From Planctomycetia bacterium (GTDB lineage: Bacteria > Planctomycetota > Planctomycetia > Gemmatales > Gemmataceae): DNA of 64,000 nucleotides. The notes under the pieces are model-generated. The model ran no database searches. It was not told the origin of the DNA and saw only the letters and a program-made list of their open reading frames with translations. The first letter of the stretch is position 1. Each line of letters opens with the position of its first letter. Of the stretch, positions 1 through 8,812 are shown piece by piece. The stretch covers positions 1 to 64,000 of the forward strand of contig SYHD01000065.1 in assembly GCA_005799265.1 (NCBI GenBank), in the 5' to 3' direction. Both the position numbers and the translations under genes were made by a program.

Positions 1-2
1 CG

Positions 3-134
3 GATATTTCTGAATTTTCGAGCGTGCGTGCAACCAGTACTGGTGGACGCGCCTATGAAGCAATAAATGTTGCGGCCTTTAACGCGATCTCAAAAGCGTC
101 CAAGCCAACGATTGCCGTAATCTCTGGGTTTTCG
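3..134 (+). other. Crotonase (enoyl-CoA hydratase) fragment fused in frame to gspE; likely assembly chimera
   Basis: The frame is open from base 3 and its first ~44 codons do not look like GspE. They read DISEF, then a variable stretch, then [10 protein letters not shown], which match the GADISEF and KPTIAAIxGF(C)xGGG segments of enoyl-CoA hydratases at about the right spacing. At about base 135 the translation switches to [13 protein letters not shown], a classic GspE segment. This part is also visibly more AT-rich than the rest of the locus. The sequence TTTTCGAG occurs both near base 16 and near base 130, a possible microhomology. A chimeric contig end is the simplest explanation; a real fusion is unlikely because the Walker domain of GspE is missing. 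Confidence 0.6.
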
Positions 135-572
135 AGTGCTTTCACGCGGCTCATCGACATGGGGGTCGAGCCGTTCCTGGTGTCGAGCACGGTCGAAGGC
201 GTATTGGCCCAACGGCTCGTGCGCACCATTTGCAGCGGATGCAAGACGGCCTATGAGCCGCACATCGGGGAGCTGCCCGCGGATTTTCCGGGCGTCGCTG
301 AGAAGAGCTATCCGAAAGCCCTGTACAAGGGGGCGGGTTGCAGGAAGTGCCATCAAACGGGATTCAAAGGGCGCACTGGCATTCACGAGTTGCTGGTCAA
401 TACCGACTCGTTGAAGGACTTGATCGTGCAACGCGTGAACGCGAACACGATCCGCGCGGAGGCGCTCAAGCAGGGCATGATTACGTTACGCCAGGACGGG
501 TGGCGCAAGGTGATTTCGGGAACGACGACGATCGAAGAGGTGGCGCGCGTGACGGCGGCGGATTTGTTTTAG
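135..572 (+). CDS. gspE: Type II secretion ATPase GspE, C-terminal part only
   Basis: GspE/PilB-family ATPases are cytoplasmic hexamers that drive pseudopilus assembly. What is visible is the last ~145 residues: the segment [16 protein letters not shown], then [12 protein letters not shown] and a later CRKC, which together form the four-cysteine zinc-binding site of the family, then GRTGIHELL and the C-terminal arginine/acid-rich helix. The Walker A, Asp box and Walker B regions are absent because the preceding bases are an unrelated crotonase fragment. The gene leads a collinear gspE-F-G-H-I-J-K-L-M-D series. The stop codon is 3 bases before a long palindromic repeat. Confidence 0.85.
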   Translation, partial: SAFTRLIDMGVEPFLVSSTVEGVLAQRLVRTICSGCKTAYEPHIGELPADFPGVAEKSYPKALYKGAGCRKCHQTGFKGRTGIHELLVNTDSLKDLIVQRVNANTIRAEALKQGMITLRQDGWRKVISGTTTIEEVARVTAADLF

Positions 573-574
573 CC

Positions 575-647
575 CGCTCCCCGATTAGCGCACGCGCTGA
601 AGCGCCAGGCGTCCTGGTGTTTCAGCGCGTGCGCTAATCGAGGAGCG
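575..647. repeat. Palindromic intergenic repeat after gspE
   Basis: A long imperfect inverted repeat with arms of about 35 bases (left arm contains GATTAGCGCACGCGCTGAA, right arm TTCAGCGCGTGCGCTAATC) around a very short loop. It could fold into one long hairpin and lies between the gspE stop and gspF. There is no trailing T run, so it is not a standard intrinsic terminator. It resembles the other REP-like elements of the window in carrying TTAGCG at its edge. Confidence 0.85.
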
Positions 648-736
648 ACCTGAGTTCTCATAAATGATTAAGATATGATCCAATAGAATCTCCAAAGGCA
701 AGCTGCGACGGAATTTGCGCCCGAATCGGTGAGAAG

Positions 737-1945
737 ATGCCAGATTTCACTTACGAAGCGTTGGGTGGCACGGGACAACGCACGAACGGCACGATGACGG
801 CCATCAGCGAACGCGAAGTCGTCACCATGCTCGACGCCAAGGGGTTGTTCCCGCTCAAGATCGAGATGTCGCGCGGGTCGGCGAGCATTCGCGGCGGCGG
901 ACGACGCATCGGCTCGCGCCTCATGGCGACGTTTTTCTCGCAGATGGCCGATCTTCTGCGCGCCGGCGTGCCGCTGTTGCGCTGCCTCGAAATCCTCGAA
1001 AAGCAAAACGCCAACACCGCGCTGGGCGAAATCCTGCGTGAAGTCCACGGCAAGGTCGCCGACGGCACGACACTCGCCGACGCCCTCGCTCAGTATCCGC
1101 GCGCCTTTAACGAACTCGCGGTCAGCATGGTCCGGGCGGGGCAGGAGGGCGGGTTTCTTGAGGACGTGCTCGAACGCATCGCCGTTTTCACCGAGCACCA
1201 GGAAGACCTCAAGGCCAAGGTCATCGGCGCCCTGGCGTACCCGGTTTTTCTCGCAGCGACGGCGTTCATTGTGTTGATGATCCTGGTGATCTTCTTCATT
1301 CCAATGTTCGAGCCGATCTTTCATCGCCTGAGTGAAAAGGGAGAACTGCCGCTGCTGACGCGACTGTTGATCGGCTTCAGCAACGGGATCATCAACTACT
1401 GGTTCGTGTTCCTGATTCTGTTCGTCGGTCTGGGTATCGGCTACTGGAAAGTTACGAGTTCCGACGCGGCGCGCATCTGGATCGACGCGATGCGGCTGCG
1501 TTTGCCTGTCATCGGCACCGTGTACCTGAACTTCGCGCTGTCACGCTTCACGCGCATCCTCGGCACGCTCTTGCGCAACGGCATCCCGATCCTGCAATCG
1601 CTCAAGATCGCCAAGGACTCGACGGGCAATCGCGTGCTCAGCGCCGCCATAGCCGACGCTGCCGAGCATGTCACTGCGGGCAACAAGCTTGCGGTGCCGT
1701 TGGCGACGTGCAAGTTTTTGCCGCGCGACATCGTCGAGATGATCTCCGTCGGCGAAGAAAGCAACCAGTTGGAAAAGGTGCTGCTCGACACAGCCAACGC
1801 GCTCGACAAGCGGACGACGCGGCAGCTCGACCTGATGATTCGCTTGCTGGAGCCGATCATGTTGCTGGTGATGGCGGTGGTGATTCTGATTGTCGTGGTC
1901 GGCTTACTGCTGCCGGTGTTCAAGATGAGCAAGGTAGTGAACTAA
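737..1945 (+). CDS. gspF: Type II secretion inner-membrane platform protein GspF
   Basis: A 402-residue protein of normal GspF length. It starts PDFTYEALGGTGQ, the usual N-terminus of the family, and contains two T2SSF domains (roughly residues 70-195 and 270-395). The first has the typical MADLLRAGVPLLRCLEIL and the second ILGTLLRNGIPILQSL. Three hydrophobic segments are visible, near residues 168-195, 222-242 and 375-396, matching the three-helix platform topology. GspF sits in the inner membrane and couples the GspE ATPase to the growing pseudopilus. It lies 164 bases after gspE with a palindrome in the gap, and is followed by the pseudopilin genes. Confidence 0.93.
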   Translation: MPDFTYEALGGTGQRTNGTMTAISEREVVTMLDAKGLFPLKIEMSRGSASIRGGGRRIGSRLMATFFSQMADLLRAGVPLLRCLEILEKQNANTALGEILREVHGKVADGTTLADALAQYPRAFNELAVSMVRAGQEGGFLEDVLERIAVFTEHQEDLKAKVIGALAYPVFLAATAFIVLMILVIFFIPMFEPIFHRLSEKGELPLLTRLLIGFSNGIINYWFVFLILFVGLGIGYWKVTSSDAARIWIDAMRLRLPVIGTVYLNFALSRFTRILGTLLRNGIPILQSLKIAKDSTGNRVLSAAIADAAEHVTAGNKLAVPLATCKFLPRDIVEMISVGEESNQLEKVLLDTANALDKRTTRQLDLMIRLLEPIMLLVMAVVILIVVVGLLLPVFKMSKVVN

Positions 1946-2015
1946 TCGTCCCTTAATCGCCCTGCTGGTATGATTAATAGGTTGAGGAACTTCCGTTAAA
2001 AGAGAGAGGTGAAAC

Positions 2016-2447
2016 ATGATGCTTCGCGAAAAACGCCAGAGCCAACGTCGCTCGGCCTTCACGCTGATGGAAATGCTCGTCGTGGTGGCCATTATCGTCG
2101 CGCTTGCCAGTATTGGCGGCTTCTTCTTGCTGCAACAGTTGGGCGACGCCAAGAAGGATCTCGCCCAAACACACATCAACGGCGTCTTGAGTCCCGCGGT
2201 AAAATCCTATTACGCCAAACGCGGCATGTGGCCGCAAGAGCTAAGGACGCTGCGCGTGAGAGATGCGGTAGGCGGTCCCTATCTGGAAAGCGATGACGCT
2301 CTATATGACCCGTGGGGCAAGGAGTATCAAATGATTCCCCAAGAAAGCCCGGACGGCTCAATCAAGACTCCGAAGATCTATTGCATCCCACCCGATGCGC
2401 AAAAAGAAAGTGATCACATCACCAATTTGCCCAAGAAAGGCACATGA
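2016..2447 (+). CDS. gspG: Major pseudopilin GspG
   Basis: A 143-residue prepilin-like protein. The short basic leader ends in the type IV prepilin site SAFTLMEMLVVVAIIVALASIGG, with the conserved Glu at +5 after the processed residue and a hydrophobic helix. The C-terminal domain contains LYDPWGKEYQM, the GspG signature (DPWGxxY), which separates it from the minor pseudopilins. It would be cleaved by a GspO-type peptidase, which is not encoded in this window. The site AGAGAGGTG lies just upstream of the first of two adjacent ATG codons. It is the first of five pseudopilin-type genes in a row. Confidence 0.92.
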   Translation: MMLREKRQSQRRSAFTLMEMLVVVAIIVALASIGGFFLLQQLGDAKKDLAQTHINGVLSPAVKSYYAKRGMWPQELRTLRVRDAVGGPYLESDDALYDPWGKEYQMIPQESPDGSIKTPKIYCIPPDAQKESDHITNLPKKGT

Positions 2448-2475
2448 ACTAACCCGCGTGCAAAACCGTGAAACC

Positions 2476-3036
2476 ATGCCAATGAAAACGAATCAGGAAC
2501 GCCTCGGCTACACGCTGATGGAGATGATGATGGTCATGGCGATCCTCGTCATCGCGGCGTCGATTTCCGTGCCGGTGATTCACTCGATGCTGGCGGACGG
2601 CCGACTATCCGCAGCGGCCGATCAGGTGCGCGCCCAACTTGCCGAGACGCGTGCCCGCGCCATGGATGAAGGTCGGCCGTGGAGGCTCGCCTACTTGCCG
2701 AACACCGGCGTCTACCAGCTCGCTCCCGAAGAGTCCACCGACTGGGAGCAAAAGTCGGACGAACCGATGGAGACGGCTGAGCTGGTTCGCGGTGTGCTGC
2801 CGAAGGACATCGTGTTTGGCGCCAAGGAAGAGGACATTTCCGGCCGGCAGGAAGCGGGCCAGGCGGGCTCAGATTGGGAAACCCTCGCGATCTACCTGCC
2901 CGGAGGAGATGCGCGCGACGACACCATGACGTATTTCGGGCACGTGGGATTCTTGCCGATGCGAGTTCAGGTTCGGGCGTTGACCGGTGCAATGAGCGTG
3001 GAGCAGGCCAAACCAAGCAACGAGGGGGGGCCATGA
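2476..3036 (+). CDS. gspH: Minor pseudopilin GspH-like
   Basis: A prepilin-like protein of about 186 residues with the leader site GYTLMEMMMVMAILVIAAS followed by a globular domain containing DQVRAQLAETRARAMDEGRPW, which resembles the GspH fold (residues just after the helix that precede the R-A-x-AxxxGR segment). The ORF track starts earlier at 2395, but that overlaps gspG. The ATG at 2476 gives a leader of normal length; a GTG at 2458 is an alternative, and neither has a strong ribosome site. The stop overlaps the start of gspI as ATGA, indicating translational coupling. Confidence 0.82.
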   Translation: MPMKTNQERLGYTLMEMMMVMAILVIAASISVPVIHSMLADGRLSAAADQVRAQLAETRARAMDEGRPWRLAYLPNTGVYQLAPEESTDWEQKSDEPMETAELVRGVLPKDIVFGAKEEDISGRQEAGQAGSDWETLAIYLPGGDARDDTMTYFGHVGFLPMRVQVRALTGAMSVEQAKPSNEGGP

Positions 3037-3512
3037 TGGGGCGCACGGCTCGAATTCGGCCCGGCTTGACGCTCCTGGAAGTGGTCGTGTCGCTGTTCAT
3101 CTTCTTGATCGCCGTCACCGCAATCTGGCAACTCATGGCCGCCGCCACCGATCGGGCGATCGACGTGAAGCTGCAAACACAGACGAGCCTGCACTGCCAG
3201 AGCAAGCTGGCCGAGGTGATGATCGGCGATCAACCGCTCGCCAAGACGGGAGGTTATCAGCCATGGCCCGATTCGGAGGATCAGAACCTCGAATGGAAAA
3301 TGGAAGCAGACCCGGCAAAATCGAGTCAGAGCGATGTGGTTGGCTTGTGGGAAGTGAAGATCTGGGTGCGGCTGAAGACTCCGTCGGGGGGATTCGTTGA
3401 ATCGCTGCTTTCCCAGATGGTGTTGGAGCCGACGCTGCGCGGCAGCACGATGGACCGCCCAGAGCCGCCGCCGGCCCCGACGCCGACGGAAGACGAACCG
3501 GCGCCCAAGTAG
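3033..3512 (+). CDS. gspI: Minor pseudopilin GspI-like
   Basis: About 159 residues, beginning MMGRTARIRPGLTLLEVVVSLFIFLIAVTAIWQLM, a type IV prepilin N-terminus with Glu at +5. The ORF track line begins at 2874 in an overlapping frame, but the ATG at 3033 overlaps the gspH stop (ATGA) and follows a G-rich stretch, so it is the better start. The C-terminus is proline-rich (PEPPPAPTPTEDEP). Assignment to GspI rests on position and on the LTLLEVxVSL helix; the globular part is weakly conserved. It belongs to the pseudopilus tip complex (GspH/I/J/K) in the T2SS family. Confidence 0.78.
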   Translation: MMGRTARIRPGLTLLEVVVSLFIFLIAVTAIWQLMAAATDRAIDVKLQTQTSLHCQSKLAEVMIGDQPLAKTGGYQPWPDSEDQNLEWKMEADPAKSSQSDVVGLWEVKIWVRLKTPSGGFVESLLSQMVLEPTLRGSTMDRPEPPPAPTPTEDEPAPK

Positions 3513-3566
3513 CGTTCGGAAACGAGTACGCGATCACTGAGTCGCACGCGGAAAAAGGACCTCGCA

Positions 3567-4370
3567 ATGCACGCTTTACGATCACGAAAACGCCCCGCGT
3601 TTTCGCTGATGGAAATGATGCTGGCGCTCGCCATCGCCATGGTCGTTATGCTTGCGCTCTATTTGACGTTGAACGCCCAGATCACGCACAGCAACGCCGG
3701 CCGCGACGTGGTGGCGGAGGGCGCCCTGGCGCGTAACATCCTCGCCGCGATCGCCAAGGACATTAACAGTCAGCTCGCCGCCGCCGATCCGCGTTCGCTA
3801 CCTGATTACAGCGTGGTCACCGGCGAGAATCCCGGCACGGAGATCGCCACCATCGGCGCCAATCTCGGCGTGTCCGGAGACGCGACTTCGTTAGTGCTTT
3901 CCGGCCTGCGCGTGCAGAAGCCTCGCCCGGTCGCTCCGAACGCGACCGACATGAACGTCGACGCGGGCACGGACCTGCGTCGCATTGCCTACTGGATCGT
4001 CATGAACGGCAACAAGTCCCTCGGCCTGGCCCGGCATGAAACGAGGCAAGCGACCGCCAGCGAGATCGACCTGGCGCTAACCGAATTACCCGATCAAGAA
4101 AAATACGTCATCGCCAAGGAAGTGAAGACAATTCAGTTCGAGTATCACGGCGGAAACAATGCAGGGGATTGGCAGCAGTTTTGGAATGGCGCCGAGCCAA
4201 TTCTTATCGAGGAAGGAACAACTCTAGGCCCCCCGGCAGCCATCAAGATTACGCTCACGCTGAAACAGACGCTAGCCCCCGGCGCCACGGACGACGATGA
4301 CACGGGGCCCAGCTATGTCCACATCGTCGCGCTCCCCACGGGCAACAATTACCCCTTGCCCAAGAAATGA
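3567..4370 (+). CDS. gspJ: Minor pseudopilin GspJ-like
   Basis: A 267-residue prepilin-like protein with leader site RPAFSLMEMMLALAIAMVVMLALYL and a globular domain that begins with the basic/acidic helix typical of GspJ (ARNILAAIAKDINSQ). AAGGA lies 8-10 bases before the ATG. In the T2SS family GspJ forms part of the tip complex with GspI and GspK. The protein is somewhat longer than typical GspJ (about 200 residues). The next gene starts 13 bases after its stop. Confidence 0.8.
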   Translation: MHALRSRKRPAFSLMEMMLALAIAMVVMLALYLTLNAQITHSNAGRDVVAEGALARNILAAIAKDINSQLAAADPRSLPDYSVVTGENPGTEIATIGANLGVSGDATSLVLSGLRVQKPRPVAPNATDMNVDAGTDLRRIAYWIVMNGNKSLGLARHETRQATASEIDLALTELPDQEKYVIAKEVKTIQFEYHGGNNAGDWQQFWNGAEPILIEEGTTLGPPAAIKITLTLKQTLAPGATDDDDTGPSYVHIVALPTGNNYPLPKK

Positions 4371-4383
4371 CGGTCGCACGCGC

Positions 4384-5904
4384 ATGAACGCAACTCCGCC
4401 ACAATTGATTACGCCTCACGCTTCAGCCAAGAAGCGGCGCGGCGTCGTCATCGTGGCCGTGCTTGTGGTCATCGTGCTGTTGTCGTTGGCCGGCTATCAG
4501 TACGCCGACATGACGCTCGCCGAATACAAGGCGTCCGAGAATGCCCATCGGCTCGTGCAAGCACGCGCGCTCGCAGGTTCGGGCGTGCACTTCGCCATGG
4601 CGATGACAAGCAGGACTGCGAATCTCAACAACATCGAAGGCAACCTGTGGAACAATCCACTGTTCAAGGACGTGGAGTTAAAAGGAGACGACGGCAAGGT
4701 GATTGGCCGCTTCAGCCTGATCGCACCGCCCGAAGCCGACGACACGGCGGGCCAGGTGCGCTTTGGGTTGGAGTGTGAGGCCGGCAAGTTGAACCTGAAT
4801 GCAATGATGAAGCTTGATCCAACCGGCAAGACGCTGAACGGCATGCTCATGAAATTGCCGATCATGACGGCCGATATCGCCGCGGCGATCGTCGACTGGT
4901 TGGACCCCGATTCGGAGGCGAAGGCGGGCGGCGCGGAGAGTGACTATTATTCGTCTCTGAGCCCATCGTATCGCGCGCGTAACGGCCCCATCGAGAGCCT
5001 TGACGAGTTGCTCTTGGTCAAGGGGATGACGCGCGAGCTCCTGTACGGCAACGATTTGAATCGCAACGGCATCCAGGATGCCAACGAAATGAGCGACGAC
5101 GGCGGCGGCTTCAGTCGCGGTTGGTCGGCGTTGCTCACCGTGCATAGCCGAGAGCAGAACCGCGACCTGGAGAGCGGTACGCTCGTCTGGATCAACAATA
5201 CAGACCTCAAACAACTCTACGAAGGCCTGGCCCAGTACATTGGCGACGAAGAGTTGGCGAAGTTCATCGTGATGTACCGCCAATACGCCTCGGCCGATGT
5301 CGATGCCGCCCTGCCGAAAGGGACGACGATTGGGAGTCTCGCAAACTACCAAGTGAAATTCGACCGTCGGGCCGCGTACCAGGTCAATTCGATCTACGAT
5401 CTGATTGGCGTGCGCATACAGCGCGGCAAAGTAATTTACACCAGCCCGCTCAACGATCCGGCCAAGCTGAGCGAACTGCTGCCCGGCCTGCTCATGTACG
5501 GGAAGCTCGCCGACGTGCCGGAGATCGTCGCGCGCGTCAACGTCAACACGGCGCCTCGCGAAGTGCTGCTGACGATCCCCGGCTTGACCGCGGCCGACGT
5601 TGACAAGATCATGCAGACAAGGCCCCGGCTGTCCGCGACTGAGACGACGCCGGAGATTTTCGACACGCAGGCCTGGCTGGTGACCGACGCGAAATTCAGC
5701 GCCAACCAAATGCGCAGCCTCGACATGTACCTGGGCGGCACGTCGCAGGTGTACCGCGTGCAAGCAGTCGGCCAGTTGACGGGGCGCGGCCCCACGGTGC
5801 GCATCGAAGCGGTCATCGACACCAACGCAGGTCGGCCGCGCATCATCGCCTGGCGCGACCTGACCGAACTCGGCAAAGGTTTGAATGAACAACCCGCGCG
5901 TTAG
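4384..5904 (+). CDS. gspK: Minor pseudopilin GspK
   Basis: About 506 residues. A basic leader KKRRGVVIVAVLVVIVLLSLAGYQYADM replaces the usual FTLxE motif, as is common in GspK-like proteins, which lack Glu at +5. The body contains two helix-hairpin-helix-like segments typical of GspK: NGPIESLDELLLVKGMT and VNTAPREVLLTIPGLTAADVDKI. An aspartate-rich stretch (NDLNRNGIQDANEMSDDGGG) could bind calcium, as known for the family. The ORF track start at 4297 overlaps gspJ; the ATG at 4384 is preferred. The stop codon TAG lies inside the left arm of a palindromic repeat. Confidence 0.85.
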   Translation: MNATPPQLITPHASAKKRRGVVIVAVLVVIVLLSLAGYQYADMTLAEYKASENAHRLVQARALAGSGVHFAMAMTSRTANLNNIEGNLWNNPLFKDVELKGDDGKVIGRFSLIAPPEADDTAGQVRFGLECEAGKLNLNAMMKLDPTGKTLNGMLMKLPIMTADIAAAIVDWLDPDSEAKAGGAESDYYSSLSPSYRARNGPIESLDELLLVKGMTRELLYGNDLNRNGIQDANEMSDDGGGFSRGWSALLTVHSREQNRDLESGTLVWINNTDLKQLYEGLAQYIGDEELAKFIVMYRQYASADVDAALPKGTTIGSLANYQVKFDRRAAYQVNSIYDLIGVRIQRGKVIYTSPLNDPAKLSELLPGLLMYGKLADVPEIVARVNVNTAPREVLLTIPGLTAADVDKIMQTRPRLSATETTPEIFDTQAWLVTDAKFSANQMRSLDMYLGGTSQVYRVQAVGQLTGRGPTVRIEAVIDTNAGRPRIIAWRDLTELGKGLNEQPAR

Positions 5905-5959
5905 TCAGACGCGCAAGCGACGGATTTCCGCAGCGTCCGTCGTCTGCGCGTCTGGTTAA
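5901..5959. repeat. REP-like palindrome, family 1 (TTAGnCnGACGCGCAAGCGACGGA)
   Basis: Inverted repeat with arms of about 24 bases, TTAGTCAGACGCGCAAGCGA and its near complement ending TCTGGTTAA, separated by about 11 bases. Closely related copies occur at 31791-31848 and 60083-60137. The left arm supplies the TAG stop of gspK; the right arm ends one base before the AGGAGG ribosome site of the next gene. Confidence 0.9.
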
Positions 5960-5975
5960 CAGGAGGGAGACATCC

Positions 5976-7538
5976 TTGGCATCCTGGATTGCCCTTGACT
6001 GGGATCAAGATCAGTTTCACGTCGTCGTCGCACAAACCGCGCGGCGCGGCGTGCGGGTGACGCGTGCGCTCACGTGGCCCCACCCCGAACCGTTCACCCC
6101 TTCCACGGCGGACCGGGTCGGCGCGGCTCTGCGCGGGTTTCTCGCCAGCGCGAACATCACGGCGGCTCCGGTAATCGTCGGCCTGGGGCGCGATCGCGTC
6201 TTCCTGAAAGAACTGCGTTTTCCGTCGATCGCGGCCCACGAGGAGGCGAACCTCGTGCGTTTTCAGACGGCCAAAGAGCTGACCGAATCGATCGAGAGCT
6301 ACGCCGTCGATTACGTCCATCTCAACGGCAACCAAGGTGAGCGCCAGATCATGACCGTGGCCGTGCGCCGCGACATCGTCGCCATGGTCCAAACGCTCTG
6401 CCAGTCGGCGGGGCTGAAGCTGCATGCGGTCACGCCGCGCGTGTTCGGCGTGGCGCAGGCGGTGTCGCGGGCGGTTGGGGCCAATCCAGATCCGTTGACG
6501 CCCGACCGACTCAACGTCGTGCTGGCGATCGGACAGCGTTGGGCCGAGCTTTGTTTCTTTAGGGGCGACCGTTTCTTACAGGCGCAGGCGCTGGCGAATG
6601 GGCCACTGCTGACCAGCGAAATCAAGCGCAATCTCGCGGTCTTCCAGGCCCAGCACGCAGTTAGCGTCGATCTCTCGGGACCGGACTGTCTGTATGTATT
6701 CGGCGCCAAGGGATCGGCACTCGACGCTCTGCGCGGCGGCCAGACGCTACCGGTGCAGTTATTGGATCCATTGCAGGCCGAGCCGGAATTGTCCGCCAAT
6801 TTGGCCAACACGGGCCATTTCGCCGGCGGCGTCGGCCTGGTGGCGCTGTGGTCGCAGACGGTGCAACGCCCCGCGAATCTCGCGGCGCCGAAACGCCAGT
6901 CCGCGCCGGTAAGCGCCGGCAGACAGCGTGGCATGCTCTGGGGTGCGGGGTTGGCCGTGGGTATGGTAATCTTCGTCGGCCTGCTTTGGGGCGCGCTGGC
7001 GTACAAGCGAGCGCAACTCGGCCGGCTGATCGCCGAGAAGAACGCCTTCGATGAGCAACTGGTCAAGGTCAAGCAAGATCGCGCCGACATCGAAGCGCTC
7101 AAGGATTGGGAACAGTCCACCGTATCCTGGCTTGATGAGCTACACGATCTCACCGCGCGTTTCCCATACCAAACAGGCTTTCGCGTCAACCAGTTCTCCG
7201 CCACCTCCGCGGGGACCAAGAAGAGCGCCAAGGACGGACACATTGGCAAGATTGCCATCATCGGTCTTACGCCGCCGGGCCATGAGGACTACGTCAAGCA
7301 GCTCAATCAATCGATGTCGCGCGACGCGCACGTGAAGCCGCACATCGAACGCTTCTTCGATGGGCAGAAATACGAGATGAAAATCGAGATCATCAAGCAG
7401 CCGGCGTCGAGCTATACGACGCCGTTCGGCGAGATTCCGCCGCGGCCGAGGATCGCGGCCCCAGCGCCGAAGGCGGCGCCGATCAAGCCTCCCGAAGAGA
7501 TGCCGGAAGACCCAGACGCGAAGGAGGACGGCAAATGA
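5976..7538 (+). CDS. gspL: PilM/GspL-like assembly platform protein with fused PilN-like part
   Basis: A 520-residue protein read from a TTG start; AGGAGG lies 9 bases before it, which decides the start. Residues 1-290 resemble the actin-like cytoplasmic fold of PilM/GspL (IALDWDQDQFHVVVAQ at the phosphate-1 position, VIVGLGRDRVFLKELRFP following). A transmembrane segment follows at about residues 318-343 (GAGLAVGMVIFVGLLWGALAY), then a coiled-coil-like and periplasmic region similar to PilN. The C-terminus is proline/alanine-rich. This one-chain arrangement is that of GspL. It would anchor GspE to the inner membrane. The stop overlaps the next start (ATGA). Confidence 0.78.
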   Translation: MASWIALDWDQDQFHVVVAQTARRGVRVTRALTWPHPEPFTPSTADRVGAALRGFLASANITAAPVIVGLGRDRVFLKELRFPSIAAHEEANLVRFQTAKELTESIESYAVDYVHLNGNQGERQIMTVAVRRDIVAMVQTLCQSAGLKLHAVTPRVFGVAQAVSRAVGANPDPLTPDRLNVVLAIGQRWAELCFFRGDRFLQAQALANGPLLTSEIKRNLAVFQAQHAVSVDLSGPDCLYVFGAKGSALDALRGGQTLPVQLLDPLQAEPELSANLANTGHFAGGVGLVALWSQTVQRPANLAAPKRQSAPVSAGRQRGMLWGAGLAVGMVIFVGLLWGALAYKRAQLGRLIAEKNAFDEQLVKVKQDRADIEALKDWEQSTVSWLDELHDLTARFPYQTGFRVNQFSATSAGTKKSAKDGHIGKIAIIGLTPPGHEDYVKQLNQSMSRDAHVKPHIERFFDGQKYEMKIEIIKQPASSYTTPFGEIPPRPRIAAPAPKAAPIKPPEEMPEDPDAKEDGK

Positions 7539-8812
7539 ACGCGCGCGAACGCATCCTCCTGATCGTGCTTGCGTCCATCCTGGGCGGCGGCATTCTGCTT
7601 TTCGGAACCTATCAATGGTTCTTCAAGCCGCTGCGTGAACTAGACAAAAAGATCGCTGACATGCGCGACAAGCGCAACGACGCGCACGCCCAAGTCGATC
7701 AATACCTGGAAGATCGCAAGACGCTCGAACTGGCGCGGGCCCGCAGTCTACCGGCGCACGCCGCGGACGCTGGCTTCGAATACATGACGAACTACTTGAA
7801 GCCCCTCCTGCGCGGCAGCGGACTGGATAAGGTGCAAGTTTCAAAATCCCCGACGGCAGTCGACCTCAAATTCACGCCGACGATCCCAGGCGTCAAGGTC
7901 GGGCATCAAGTAATGACCTTCCAGGTCCATGGGGAAGGAGACCTGTCGGCTCTGGTCGCCGCGCTGGAGCGACTCCAACGGACGCCCTACGAACATCGCA
8001 TCAAGAGTTTGCTGATCAATCGCGCGGATGCGGCGGCGACCTCGATGGAGCTTAACCCGAGGCTGATCATCGACATGGTGATCGAGACGCTCTTGGTGGC
8101 GAAGAACACGACGAAACCGGGCTTGCCGCCGGGCCTGGATCCGACCTGGATCGCCGTCGATCATTTCACGGCCAGGCACGGCGAGATGCCGTTGGGGTGG
8201 GGCCTGCTGGTGTCGCGGCTGGCCTTGCAGATGTCGGTGCCTCGCCCGGAAAATCGTCAATATGGCCAGGTGGCGGACAAGAACATATTCGCCGGCCTAA
8301 TTCCATACAAGGAACCGTCGCCACCCCCGCCGCCGCCACCCCCCACGCCGCCGCCCCCGCCGCCGTCGCCGAAGACTCCGCTCCTGGACGTGCCTTCCTA
8401 TGTGTGGCTGACGACGACGACCAACCAGAATGAAGCGCATCTGCGCAACATCGTTTACCGCAGTTCGCGTCCCGGCGGCGAGGAAAAGGTGATGGTGAAG
8501 CCGGGCTACGACACGTTCCAGATCGTCGATGAGGACACGGGATACTTCTTCTTCCGCGCGAAGGTGTTGCGCATCGATGACCGAGCCATGTACTTCCAGA
8601 TCAAGGACGAAGCCTTCGAATGGGAGCTGCGCAAGAACTTGGCGGACGCCATCAAACGTCCGCTGTCCGCGCCCAGGCTTGCCGCGTTGCAGTTGACGCT
8701 GAACGCCGAATGGTCAGCGGAGGAGAGTGCGAAAGACAAGGAAAACAAGAAGCCGAAGACCTCGTCGAAAAAGAGTTCCTTTTTTAAGGGACCAACCAAG
8801 ACGTCCAAGTAA
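7535..8812 (+). CDS. gspM: PilO/GspM-like protein with proline linker and extra C-terminal domain
   Basis: A 425-residue protein. The N-terminus has one membrane helix (ILLIVLASILGGGILLFGTYQWF) followed by a helical region LRELDKKIADMRDKR, as in PilO/GspM. The middle (residues ~80-190) resembles the ferredoxin-like periplasmic domain. At about residues 262-280 there is a run of prolines, then a C-terminal domain of ~140 residues (LDVPSYVWLTTTT onward) that GspM does not have. The segment VADKNIFAGLIP before the proline run recalls the RNIFxP-type motif of GspC/PilP proteins, so this may be a GspM-GspC-like fusion; no separate gspC is present. That interpretation is inference. Confidence 0.65.
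   Translation: MNARERILLIVLASILGGGILLFGTYQWFFKPLRELDKKIADMRDKRNDAHAQVDQYLEDRKTLELARARSLPAHAADAGFEYMTNYLKPLLRGSGLDKVQVSKSPTAVDLKFTPTIPGVKVGHQVMTFQVHGEGDLSALVAALERLQRTPYEHRIKSLLINRADAAATSMELNPRLIIDMVIETLLVAKNTTKPGLPPGLDPTWIAVDHFTARHGEMPLGWGLLVSRLALQMSVPRPENRQYGQVADKNIFAGLIPYKEPSPPPPPPPPTPPPPPPSPKTPLLDVPSYVWLTTTTNQNEAHLRNIVYRSSRPGGEEKVMVKPGYDTFQIVDEDTGYFFFRAKVLRIDDRAMYFQIKDEAFEWELRKNLADAIKRPLSAPRLAALQLTLNAEWSAEESAKDKENKKPKTSSKKSSFFKGPTKTSK

Noticed and set aside
575-647. Intrinsic terminator after gspE
   Set aside because: The hairpin lacks a T run and is far larger than a terminator stem; it is one of the dispersed palindromes.
4678-5892. 404-residue minus-strand ORF opposite gspK
   Set aside because: Shadow frame of gspK.
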